Assembly (NCBI RefSeq): GCF_000005505.3
Contig: NC_016133.3
Location: 53,843,237-53,907,236 of the forward strand
Source: Brachypodium distachyon
Lineage: Eukaryota; Streptophyta; Magnoliopsida; Poales; Poaceae
Direction of reading: 5' to 3'
Length of the DNA: 64,000 bases
Shown: piece after piece, positions 12,423-23,500 of the stretch
How the letters are laid out: the number at the start of each line of letters is the position of its first letter
Numbering within the stretch: position 1 is the first letter of the stretch
The notes under the pieces: model-generated
What the model saw: only the letters and a program-made list of their open reading frames with translations
Database searches by the model: none
Told to the model about the DNA's origin: nothing
Position numbers and translations under genes: made by a program

Positions 12423-12497
12423 GAGTATATGACTGATGTTTTTTTTTTGGGTGGGGGGGAGGGGGGGGGGGGGGGGGAAGAGTATATGACTGATGTT
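12423..12497 (-). repeat. 18-bp direct repeat flanking a T8/poly-G tract
   Basis: GAGTATATGACTGATGTT occurs exactly at 12423-12440 and 12480-12497. The 39-base spacer is eight Ts followed by an almost pure G run with one T and one A interruption. On the minus strand it is a C-rich block ending in poly(A). The G tract could form a quadruplex. The exact flanking repeats suggest an insertion with target-site duplication. Confidence 0.75.
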
Positions 12498-14100
12498 GAT
12501 CTCATGTCTTATTCTTTGTTATCAGGCTGGTGGCGAGTGGGCCTTCTGACGAGGAATGGTGGCTAGAAACTTGAGATGAACGTAACGCTGTCGATACATC
12601 TTGACTGGACAGCAACATTCAACAGATTTGATTTTCAGCTCCAAAACCTGTATGATGAGCAAACTGGAGATGGGAATAAAATGCAACGAACTACCCTCCT
12701 TGCCTGCTGTTCGTTGGCCAAAATACCAGCTATCAGCTAAGTGCTGAGGAACCATGGGCGGGGGAAACAACTGTCGGCCCCCAACTTTTCAAGAACAAGA
12801 TCCACTTGAAAATTCGCTCGGCATGGATTGTATTCTGAAAGGGAACGTGTTGGATTTGAGTTGAATCAAGAGGGCCCTACCCTGAATGTCTGATCCTCCT
12901 GTGGTTGGTGCCTAGACCATTTTCCAGCCTTTCTGTGTCTGCAAAATGGTGTGGATCTGCAGCGGCATCAAGGGTCGTGGTCCTAATTTCCCCTCGCTTT
13001 ATTTGCAAAATCTGCATCTCAGCTCAGCGTAAACTGTACTCAGCTGACCGCTGATGCGACGCATGAAACAGCACATGCAGATCCAGAGATGGGTGATGAA
13101 ACGCGCAGCCTTTCTCTTCGTCTCATGCATCTGGACCATGGTGGATTGCATATTTGATGACAAAAGATATCCAACTGCACAGCAGCACAGGGCAATATAC
13201 TGATTTGTCCAAGCATGTATGGGAAATTAAGATTTTGCCGACAGTGGGAAGAAATATCTTGGTAAAACTTGTAAATCACGTTTTTTATTGTACAAAATTA
13301 ATTAATGTATGTTCATAAATCTGGGTCATTTTTAATCACAGTTCTCAGAGCAAAGCATGCCCGGTTCACAAGTTAGCGGTGAGAATTTAAGTACAGTAAC
13401 TCAGTAGGGACGAGCAGGACATCACATCAGGAGCTGCAAGTACCTCAGATACGGTGGTTCCACTGCCCTGGCCCCTGGCCATCTTCCTAGCTGGGTACTT
13501 GATCTACACCTTGATCCAAATTCAAACCCAAGCAGGTAAATGTAAAAAGGAAAGAAAAAAGATGGACGAATACAAATTCAAAGTAAAGAGAAAACAATCA
13601 TGGTGCAGCACTCTGTCAGGATTCAGAATAGTTTAATGGAGCCACTTGCCACAGGAGCTGGAGTGGGCTTGGCCTTGTCTAATTACTGTCTGGTAAGTTA
13701 TAAATACCATTTTACTGTAGCGAGTTAACAATGTTGACTCCCAAGATGTTGCTTACGCTGGTATCATGGTGAGTAGAAAATGCAGGAGTGCAGGACAGGG
13801 TTAGTGCTGTGCGGTAAATAGTAGAACATGGCTGTATGGAGTGGGGGTCTGTCAGCTGTTGGGTAACTGCCGTCTACTGCTATTGATAGTATTAAACCTC
13901 CGCCAGCACTGAACAAAAATACCATCGTGGTAAAAGTAAACCACGTTCCTAGGGATCCATGTTGCTTTGCTATTTTAATGTACAAACTGGTAAGAAGCCA
14001 AGAACTCTCACACACGCTTTTCAACGGTTGGTAGACTGCAAGTAAAAACCATAAACAAACAGGAAATGACCCCTCAACAATACTCCTATAGTACTTCTAT
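12498..14100. other. Intergenic region, no gene recognised
   Basis: Only short open frames without family resemblance are present. I see no MITE ends, tRNA or long repeats here. Confidence 0.4.
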
Positions 14101-14129
14101 TTAGAAAGCCTCAAGAAAGGAACCAAATC

Positions 14130-14190
14130 CCTCTCTCTCTCTCCCCCAGCTGCTGCTGCTGCTGCCTGCTGCTCCCCCAGCAGCTATTGG
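14130..14190 (+). repeat. CT and GCT microsatellites in a leader exon
   Basis: A (CT)n run is followed by CCCCC, five GCT units and a second CTGCTGCT block. It sits in what appears to be the 5' leader of the AT-hook gene. Confidence 0.7.
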
Positions 14191-14894
14191 AGCTCAGCCA
14201 TCCAGAAGTCCAGAGCACTAGCTGTTCATTGATAAGAGTCCCCTTCTGCTTCCCACACACCACATATCAATCTTTGATATAACCTCCCGATCTGCGGTAC
14301 TTTCGGCATCGGAAACCAAAGATTTCCACCGATCCATCGTTTTTCTCCCCTCAAGCACCAGCAAAAATTCCATCTTTAAGCGGGGATTAACGACGCTGCT
14401 TTGAGTAGAAGCCAGCTTTATGTCAGGTCAGTTTCTTGTTTTTCATCCATGAACTACGAATCTAAGAAATGGTTCAGCTGTTGAATCAGTCCGTGTTTCT
14501 GTTTCTTGCTTTCTTTCAGGAATTATTTTGTAAAAGATTTAAGTTTGGTTTGATCAGATGCGTATTGTTTGCTGTTTTATATAGCTTCAATCTGGATATT
14601 TATGTTGCTTGATCTGAATTTGCAATTTCTTGATTGCCATGGATCTCAATAAGAATCATAGTTCATTATTACCTCCGAACTCCAAGAACTCAATAGAACA
14701 TCTAGTCCAGATTAACTTGTTATGTAACGGCATGTTCTTGATACTACTACTGCAGATTTCTAGCGTATCTTTAGCTGGATTAGAGTAGCACTCTGTGATA
14801 CTTCAGTTTCAGCAAGCAATCCGAAAAACAGAAGCAGCAGCTTCAGTGCTTGCCCAAACCAATAATATCTTGCTAGCACTGGTGAGTTGAATCA

Positions 14895-15284
14895 ATGGGC
14901 AGAGGCAGAGGCAGAGGAAGGAAGCTGACTATTGCCAGGAGCCACGATGAGAAAGTAAGCAGCGGCGAAGAGGTTGTGCCTGCAAGGAAGAGGAGGGGAA
15001 GGCCGCAGAAGCACTTCGCCGATAAGGTTGAACAAGTCGATGTCGAAAATCTTGTTGAAGATGGCGATGGTGGTGACGAAGATGCCAAACTGAAAGCTAG
15101 TGCTGGTAGCAAGAGAGGCAGGCCACTGAAAGAGAGCCCCAATGTTGTCCTGGAAGAGAACAGCAATTCTAGTGTTCGATCAAGCAGCGATGAATCTGCT
15201 AGGACCAATGGGTTCAGGCAGATTGGGAACCGGAGGAAAAGCACGCCCCGGCGAGCAGCGGAAGCAGGCCTAGAATGCAAGTGA
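14895..15284 (+). CDS. Small AT-hook protein, conserved in plants
   Basis: A single coding exon of 129 residues, likely nuclear and DNA-binding. The N-terminus is an RG-rich run (residues 2-10). An AT-hook core RGRP lies at 34-37 within RKRRGRPQK and a second RGRP at 74-77 within SKRGRPLK. The middle is acidic (EDGDGGDED), and the C-terminus is a basic block, RRKSTPRRAAEAGLECK, which I recognise as conserved in a small plant family of unknown role. The ATG follows a non-coding leader with an apparent intron: donor TGTCAG|GTCAGT at 14426/14427, acceptor TTCTTTCAG ending at 14519. A further leader intron ending near 14813 is possible. The conserved C-terminal block makes it very likely to be a real gene; its targets are unknown. 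Confidence 0.8.
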   Translation: MGRGRGRGRKLTIARSHDEKVSSGEEVVPARKRRGRPQKHFADKVEQVDVENLVEDGDGGDEDAKLKASAGSKRGRPLKESPNVVLEENSNSSVRSSSDESARTNGFRQIGNRRKSTPRRAAEAGLECK

Positions 15285-16038
15285 GCCAATGAGCCATCGA
15301 TTCCCATACAATTTTCGGTACCAGGTAGTCTTCAAAATTTTCCATCCTGGCCTTTCAATTAGTAGTTTCGCAATGATGCAAGATGTAAACAAGCATGTAC
15401 TGAGTGCTCAGATTTGTGTTCATGTTGGCGCAAAATGTATGGACTAGTTGTACACCAACGTACCTTGTTCGGCTGTTCTACGCTTAGCACTGTTTTCTGG
15501 TCTGCTTTTTGCAGAGTTTTACTTGGGAATAGCTAGAGATTCTAGTAGTATTGCAGTTTTGATCGTCTGGCGCACCTTCTTCTTTGCCCTCTTACCGTCC
15601 TATTGTATGATGTTCTTTACATGCCATGATATTTAGAGGTGAAAATTAAGATGGGTTTATCCTGATCTGATTATTGAATCTGAGAACTTCCCTTTATGGA
15701 GTAAGTTTTAGGCCTCGCGAATGTGAATTTGGTTCCTATCTGTATAAGTGTATATATTGTAGGGGTTTTCTTACAATTTTCATTTAATTTTGGAAATCAT
15801 TAACAACTACTTCAAATAGCTTTGGAGAAACCTATCTCTGTTAGATAAAAGGCTGAAGCCTGACGTTTGCCTGACGTTCAGTTAAGAACACCCAAACAGG
15901 CGAATGATACAAAATTAGGGATACAAGCGGGATCTCCTTCGCGGGAACCCGCTTGCATCACTGTACAAAATGCTGAAACCAGCTTACAAGAAAGAGCCAC
16001 GCTCATGCACACAAGATCAGGATAGCACAATAAAACTA
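15285..16038 (+). other. 3' UTR and flank of the AT-hook gene
   Basis: T-rich sequence typical of a plant 3' UTR runs to about 15800, followed by unclassified sequence. I see no additional gene. Confidence 0.35.
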
Positions 16039-16195
16039 GGGCTGCAAAAGGGTGGCTCTCAGGGTACCCTTTACCCTCCTTAGTTCAAACAAATGAACTA
16101 AAATTTTAAAAAGACACAATTTTTTGGAAAACTAGTTCATTTGTTTGAACTAAAGAGGGTCAAATGGTACTCTGAGGGTCACCAAGTTGCACCTC
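16039..16195. mobile_element. 157-bp foldback MITE with TA flanks
   Basis: The left arm (GGGCTGCAAAAGGGTGGCTC, through the AGTTCAAACAAATGAACTA stretch ending near 16100) is matched by the inverted right arm (TAGTTCATTTGTTTGAACT, through CTCAGAGTACC-type sequence to TTGCACCTC at 16195). TA dinucleotides flank both ends (16037-16038 and 16196-16197). The arms are about 60 bases each with few mismatches. The ends are not the Stowaway CTCCCTCC type, so the family is left open. Confidence 0.65.
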
Positions 16196-16199
16196 TAAA

Positions 16200-17100
16200 T
16201 GAAACAAGGCTCCATGAAGCAGGTCTACACAAAGAAACCTGGGCGGTACATAACGCATCGCAAGCCGGACCGAAGGAAGCATGACAACGAAGAAGCGAAA
16301 CCGAAGAAATGAATTGTTAACGAGGAGGGATGAAACGACAAGACCATCATAAGAACGTGCCACATCATCAATCTCCGTCATGAGAGGGGACCTTTGCATG
16401 GCTCAACGCCGGCATGTCAACGAACGACCCAGCCCACAAAGGACAAACCTTGAAAGAGTGGCGAACCATGTCTAATGTGGTGCCTTGAAAAAGGATCTAG
16501 GAATTTCACCTGGTGCACAAGAATAACGAAGAGAAGCCGCCATGACACCTTTGGGAAGAAGGTGATGCTTGTGGGCGTCATCGCGGTCAGCCCTAAACAA
16601 CGTGAGGCCATGTTTTCACCTCAACAAGGACTCTTTCTAACCAAAACAGAGCACAAACGGACATCGCACCACTGCCACTGTACACCACTCGCTAGAGGAC
16701 ACGCTGCCCTTACGACCATGGAAGCCAGCCACCACGTGAGCTACGAGCCCCGCATGCAGGACACCACAACTCCCAGCCTCCCACCCTCTAGGGTTCCGCC
16801 CTAACGCCATGCCACGATATCGTCAAACAACAGCCGACACCACCACCACCACCCCCACCCGGGGACCCATCGCCGGTGAGGATCGCAAACAAAGCCCTAC
16901 AACAAGATCAATGGGGACCTCAATTCTGAGCGACATACTTCTTATACAAGAATGTTTATCCCTCGAAACACACAACCTTAGGACTGATTTGTCATGTTGC
17001 AAATCATGATGTAATTGCCACACATGCCAAATGAACATAAGAAGAATCGTACGTTTTTTCATGGCAGCGGCGTGTAGCGTTCCAGAAGTCTAGCAAGTAG
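16200..17100. other. Degraded dispersed-repeat-like sequence
   Basis: Moderately GC-rich sequence with short frames on both strands, in the style of decayed transposon interior (for example the CCGCCATGACACCTTTGGG stretch near 16535). I cannot assign a family, and no frame resembles a protein I know. Confidence 0.3.
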
Positions 17101-17150
17101 CACTCGACAGATCTTTCTGACAAACGAAACATTAGGTAATTTCAAATTAA

Positions 17151-17451
17151 GGGCCTATTTTATTCACAGGATTTGCAAAACGTAGGAATAGAAAATATAC
17201 AGGGTCAGAATGGCATGCCATTTTCAATACTACAAGAATTAGATGAGTTTGATTGTGTACATGAAAAACATAAGATTTTTACAATGAGGTTGGAATAGAT
17301 GAAATTTTCCCTACAAAACCTAGTAAAAGTTTCTTATTTTTTGCGAAGATAGTAATTTTTTTTATGGTTTGTAATCTTTTGAATCAAACAAACCACATAG
17401 AAAAATTTCTGAGGCAAAAATCCTTTGGGAGTTCCTTAGACTCAAAGGGAC
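17151..17451. mobile_element. Possible Tourist-like MITE
   Basis: The left end GGGCCTATTTTATTC follows TAA. The right end ACTCAAAGGGACC precedes TAG, and its inverse GGTCCCTTTGAGT resembles the left end. The interior has mirrored GGATTT/AAATCC and TGTTTGATTCA-like motifs. Ends and flanks are imperfect, so this is tentative. Confidence 0.35.
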
Positions 17452-17839
17452 CTAGGAAGAAAGGCCAAATCACATCTAACCAAATCTCCGTTGAGGCTTC
17501 AGAAAAGGTGGTTCCGGCCAGCGCAGGCACCCAGTAAGTCAGACGCCGACGCCAGAAAGCAACGCAAGCAGCGTAGTCGTTTCCCTTCATTAACAACTGC
17601 TCGGATTCAATTCGGAGCTAGACGGACGCAGAGGTTGCGGCAGGCTCCCCACTGTCCGCGGCAGAAGCCAAGGCCGCGAGTCCGGAGTCCGGACACGCGC
17701 ACGCAACGAGGGGCAGCGGCTTTCGGAAAAAGGCTGCGCCACTTTGCGACTCTCTCGGGTGCAGGGCCGGTGGTGACCTGGGCCGGCTGGCATGGCCGCG
17801 ACTTCACCGTGCCGGGGCCCCGAGCTCACTGGTCTTTTT

Positions 17840-18780
17840 CGAAAATGCAAATTTTTATTGTTCTCGACCGCATATCGATTGGTACACACGAAGCATCACA
17901 TCCCGGTCTTTCCGTCGAAACGCGCACAGCCACCAAGCACGAGACAAAAATAAATTATTACATTGAAAGAGAAGTAACATCTCTATGCAGACTCGGCTAG
18001 ACCGGCACCCATTGTGGATAAAAAAATTTCTGGCCACTTGCTCCAACTTGTTGCACGCTATCAGAACCAGCTGACGATCCTCTGGCTTGAGGAGGATAGA
18101 CCAAGTACGGAGCCAACGAGTGCAAGAATACAAGACCTGCAATGGAAAAGTTAAATACTTTCTATTAAACGCAACATCATTCCTGCATAACCAAATTGTC
18201 CAACATAAAACGGCAACTCTAAGCATAAGAAGCGCCCTCAACCTTTTATTAACCCCCCGTAATCATGACCCAAACATATGAGAGGCATCGCAAGGTGAAA
18301 AAAGATTAGAAACTATTTGGACTATTAACCACACAGAACGAGAGACGCAACACCTGAAAAAAAAAGGTGTGTTATATTCTCATCTTCATGACAGAAATAA
18401 CACTTTGAGCTCCCATTTCAATTGTGTTTTAACAAGTTGTCTTTAGCTAAAGTGACGTCGCGCCGCAAGAACCAAAGAATTTTTTTAATCTCTAGAGGAA
18501 TCTTTAGATTCCATAACCCCTTGTTGAAATTCGGAATGTCAGAATGTACTAAACCCTGGTACATTGATTTAACCGAGAACATTCCACTGAGAAGGAGGTT
18601 CCAAATAAAAATGTCTCTCTCAAGAGAAAAATTGACGTTAATAAGACGAGTTAGAAGTTCTGTCCAAGTCATCAATTTTGGTTCGACAAGACTTCATCTG
18701 AAAGACATATTGAAAGAGAAAGAAGCGAGAACATGAGCCAAGGTATCACACTTATTACGAGCAATGAGATATAAGAACGG
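17840..18780 (-). mobile_element. LINE relic, 3' part (zinc-knuckle RVT region)
   Basis: Read on the minus strand, 18675 down to about 18420 encodes a typical non-LTR element stretch: FIWNLLLSGMFSVKSMYQG, then LKIPLEIKKILWFLRRDVTLAKDNLLKHN. Further down, 18241-17900 encodes LCWTIWLCRNDVAFNRK and similar. The frame is interrupted between the blocks. The 3' end lies near 17840 with an A-rich tail (minus strand). No reverse transcriptase core is left. The element differs from the LINE in the hydrolase intron. Confidence 0.7.
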
Positions 18781-20100
18781 ATATTGCTCTCCTGTCTTCT
18801 TGGTGCTACGACGCCGGCCTTTAAGACGCCGGCCGGTCAAGCTTGACCGCCTGCGCGAGCAGACATGCATGCGTGCAGGAAGGAAGGAAGCCGCGGCAGG
18901 CCGGCAGCCATTAACTTCACGATTTGCGTGTGGCTATATCATACTGGAAGTTTCTGAGGTCATCCGATCGGGCTGTCTCCTCCCCTTGCTGGATCCCACA
19001 CAAGGGAAGGAGGCATCCAAGAGATATGGGATCCATGTGATCGATGAGGCAACGCAGTGCAGGAATTAATTGGCATTTCTATATCCAGTGCTTCTGTACG
19101 TAGTCACACGCTTTACGGTTTACTCCAGCTTGCAAAAACATAGACGGTACGTGTTGCGTCCTTTTGAGTGGTGTGATTTCCGTCTCTTCTCTTTTCGAAA
19201 GCTCCGGCGGGTGGCGTTGGTCTTGTCTGGTCCTGACCGGCATGTCCAGTACGTGTTCGATCATAAATTAGGCGTGAGCAAGCTTCTGATGTACACTGTG
19301 GACTGTGGTGTTGAACTTCTTTCGGCTGCTGAAGGAATGGCGTTGAACTTGAACGCTTGGACGGATAGAGGTCAACAAACAGGGGAGCAGGCCGGGAACA
19401 TTTCTCCTCTTCGTCATAACAAGAGCATCTCACTCGGCACCTTGAAAACACACACACACCCGAACACACCAACAAACGGGTTATAGGGCCGCCAGCGCAA
19501 AAAAGTCTCACTCAGCCACCCCTTCAAAATCAAATTTAAGCTGAAAAGCAGGACCGGCCAGCCCGGCTTCTCCGCTGCAACTTGCGCCGCTTGTGTAGAT
19601 GGAGTAGAGAAGACGACGGACAAGGGCTCGAGCCAGTCCATGTCGCCTACTTCAGCTTCGTCCACGCCTTCTCCGCCACCGCTTGCCGTCGCCATCAAAT
19701 CGCTGCCAAGTGTGAGGAGAAAGAGGTGGGGGAGACACTCAGACCGATCAATTGGCACCTGGTTGGAATCTAGGTTTACTGCGGCTCGAGGTCCCGGCTC
19801 AGACAGACAAACCTGGCTAATAGAAGGCGCTAACGCCAGCTCAGCCCGGTCAATGTGACATGTGGGTCTGGTCGGTTAAAAACACGCGCTTATACGTCGC
19901 AATCGACATAATTAGTGTTACGTGCAACAACTTCACTGAATCGGTTTGTTTTCAACTGTTCAAATATAGTGGCCTTGCACAGTTTACTCTTTGACACTTG
20001 ATTGATGCTACTTTTTTTCTTTGAGCGGAGACGGTACTTGGTACGCCTGGACCGACTCCGCGCATGTCATAGGCTGAGGTTATACTGCGCCAGACCACGC
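18781..20100. other. Mixed intergenic region with a GC-rich patch
   Basis: It contains a GC-rich stretch around 18810-18850 with repeated GACGCCGGCC. At 19540-19700 a minus-strand frame begins MATASGGGEGVDEAEVGDMDWLEP and looks codon-biased. I cannot connect that frame to a gene or family, so it may be a captured gene fragment or chance. Confidence 0.3.
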
Positions 20101-20116
20101 AAATCGCACCAAGAAA

Positions 20117-20210
20117 AGCCCATGGGAATTTTCTTTCTCGAGCTGAAAGCCCATGAAATGTTTCACATGGACATGGCGAAGGCGAAACAGTCGGCCCAGC
20201 GACCAGGCCC
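20117..20210 (+). promoter_or_regulatory. Site II-like GCCCA/GGCCCA motifs upstream of OEP16-3
   Basis: Several AGCCCA and GGCCCA motifs (near 20118, 20148, 20191 and 20206) cluster within 100 bases. Such site II elements are common in plant promoters of organelle and translation genes. No clear TATA box accompanies them. Confidence 0.35.
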
Positions 20211-20561
20211 AAACCTTCGGCAACCCCGCGGCCGAGCATCGCCGAGCCGAGGCCACTTCGCCCGTCTCACTCACACCCGCCGCACTCCCACGACGCGATC
20301 CCCGTACTCCCCGACCATTTCTCCGCCTCCGCCTCGGCACGCCGTCGCCAGCACAAGCTGCGCAGGTTTCCCAAGGTAAAGCCCCACCCCCTCGTCCCCA
20401 CTCCGCCCACCTCTTCAACCCGACGCCCGCAGCTCGCGTCGCTCCGGCTCCCGATCAAATCGAGCGGACGCACTCTTCCTTCTGCCAGATCCCGATCTCG
20501 TGCTAGGGTTCCTCGGCTCACGGGCTCGACCTTTTTTTTTTTGGTGCTCGTGCAGGGAGCG

Positions 20562-23500
20562 ATGGAGGATGACTCGCCGGTGGTGAAGACGGCGAAGGGC
20601 GCGATGACGGGGCTGGCCGCGGGCACCATCTGGGGCACCATCGTCGCCACCTGGCACGACGTGCCTCGGGTGGAGCGCCACGTGGCGCTCCCTGGCCTCA
20701 TCCGGACCGTCAAGATGTGCGGCAGCTACGGGGTCACTTTCGCTGCCGTCGGAGGGCTCTACATCGGCGTGGAGCAGCTCGTGCAGGCGCAGCGGAAGAA
20801 GCGTGACTTCGTCAACGGGGCCATCGGCGCCTTCGTCGCCGGCGCCACCGTATATGGCTACAGAGGTTAGATATATCTTTGCCGTATTATCCAACGGACG
20901 CGCATGCAACTTGGTTTGTAGATACTGGCCACCGATTATAGATTGAGATTTTGCAGTAGATAATGGATAGTAATTTGGGTTGCGGTAGTTCTCTGCGTTT
21001 ATGCTCGGCATTCGATGCAGCCATGGGCATCAACTCACATTGTGTTGGACCAAAACTGATTACGAGGATATGATGTTCCATTTCAAACAAATTGGGATCG
21101 GATAGATAGGTGGATTTAGCTAGGTTTGGAAGGATTTTGATTTTTTTTATTGATTAAAGGTGACAGGAGGGATTGGCACTGGGCTTGAACAATGCTCCCG
21201 CAAAAAAAAAAAGAACAATGCAATGCATCGCTTGCTCTTGGATGATCACATTCATTAAGTTATATAGATCGATAACACTCAAATTTTGGCTTTTCGAAGT
21301 GCTGTTCAACTGTAACAATGTGTTATTTTGGTGACTTGTTGAAATTATCCAGGATCTTGTATCAGCAAAAGTGTTATTCATGTCATTGAGAGACCATGTC
21401 TCATGTTGGAGTAGATACAGCTTCTTCCTGAATATTCTCTTGAGGACTGTCTCCATGAATAATATTGAAGCCCAGTAGATTAACAACCAAACTGGTGTCC
21501 TCTTATATTTCTGTAGTACGTTAGACTGTTAGTTACAATGTTAAACACCTTTAAAGGAACCCTTTAAAGGTGATATTTGAATAAGAACATGACTGAAAGC
21601 ACGATTCTCTAGCTTGAGGGGCCATTACTTCGATATCTGGAGCATTTTGGATTGGTCCATCCTAATATTGGATGATGTCATAGTTTATGTTCCTACATTG
21701 GTTGGCTTCTGGTGACTACACAGTAAGAGTTGCTGTGTGGACAGATACGGGTCAGACATGTTTAATATAACACAATTCATATTAGGTAGCAATGCTCTCT
21801 CAAAATGAGTTCCCTGGCTTAACCATGACCTTATGAAGCTTCATTGCTAAACATTTTATTCTAACTGAGGATTATAAGCAATATTCACCAAGAATAGTAT
21901 TTAGGTTCTCTTTTGGTAGCTAGTATTTTTTGAGGTTTTGGTTACTGCTATGGCTTCCAAAGATCTATGTTGCTATATTTTTTTAGGTATTTTCGTACAA
22001 CAAACTCCAAGAGTTTTGTAAACTGGCGATAAGCCATTTAGCCATTTAGTATGATATACTATAGTATTTAACGATTTTTAGTTGCAACGATGGCAATAAG
22101 CCATTTATCCATCTTGGGAAGAAACTTGGTTAGATAAGGCTAAACTATATATAATCGCCTAATAACCCATTAGACTTATGAAACTGGTTTGCATGATGAG
22201 ATCATTACTATTTATGTCTCTTTATCATGCAATAAAATAATGCCATGTCGAATTTGGGTGTAAGAAGCATAGTTTAAAAAACCGGGACAGGTTATCAAGG
22301 TGGTCAGTCTCAGTCCGCCGGCTCACCGGTCCAACCACTGGTATGTTCGATAGATAAGAAGTATAGTACATACAAATAGTACAGATTAATTCCTTTAATT
22401 TCTCAACATGGACAATAAAATCGTCTTGTTTAGCTAGTTATTGGGCCGAAATTGAGCCTTGGCTTGCCAAGCCCCGCAACCTGGCGTCGAATTCCACCAA
22501 ACGCATAATATTTTCATTCCCTGGGCACTACTTCAGGTCATGCTCGATCCACACAGTGGCCTGTTTATCGGGTTCTGAAATAAGCCGGTGGGGTTGCCTG
22601 TTCTGTTTTTTTCTTGTCCGACTGGCAGTCAGTACTGTTTTTTTAAACAATGGTATGGATCATGAGTAATAGAGTATCTCCAGTTTGGTTCCTGATAAAT
22701 CTGCGTCATACCATGGTTTTTTCTTAGCAATTTTAACAAGCTGGTGCCCCCCCTGGGCATCAAGAATACAAATCTGGTTGGTAAGAGATCATTTACAGAG
22801 GTTTGATACTGGTTCCAGTGACAATTAGTCAGATAGGATGTCCTGTCGTACCCTTGGTATGCTCTTCAGTCAGATTTTCCAACTGCATTCTCAATTTCTC
22901 ATATGGCATCACTGAATATGTAAACCCAATGGTATAATACTATAATGTCTTGGTGTGCGCTCTATCATGTTAGTTTCTTGATTATGTCGGCACACTCGTT
23001 TGCTCCCCAGCACCAATACGGGGATACATCAATTTTCCAAATGAGGATACGTGGATACTTTTGAGTAATTTTTTTAAAAATCAATATAAACATGAATTGT
23101 GAAATGATCAAATGAAGTTCGAGTTCAGCAATGCATACAAGCACAACATAGTAAAGTCGCAAACACAAACAGCAGCTCTACTTAAGTACTTAACTACTTA
23201 TATCGTTTTAAAACGTAGCAAATTTAATTAGGACATTAATTTTCATCTTCATCTTCATCTTCATCTTCCAACACAACAGTAGCTTCCTCCACTTCTCCAA
23301 ATGACACACTCTGCAACTCTGGTTCATCAAGAAAGAGATTGGCAACTTCCAGGATGCCAACACCAGTTAGAGTTTCAAAATCATCTCCTCCCACATCCCA
23401 CATTCTTGTTGTCCCCGTCTTGTATGCACTTGATCTTGAAAGAAGTCTCAAATTGTTGTGCACACAAAGACCAAATCTTCAGCACGCTCAGGAGTTAAGG

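Noticed and set aside
18350..18375. ACACCT-A9-AGGTGT palindrome that resembles a terminator hairpin
   Set aside because: It lies inside a LINE relic in a eukaryotic genome, where such hairpins do not act as intrinsic terminators.
20002..20060. TTTTTTTCTTTGAGCGG stretch, whose inverse resembles the CCGCAAAGAAAAAAAG spacer
   Set aside because: No direct repeats flank it, so it was not counted with the micro-insertions.
20529..20552. Poly-T tract with short GCTCG flanks, considered as another micro-insert
   Set aside because: The flanking match is only five bases, and the tract is the polypyrimidine part of the OEP16-3 leader intron acceptor.
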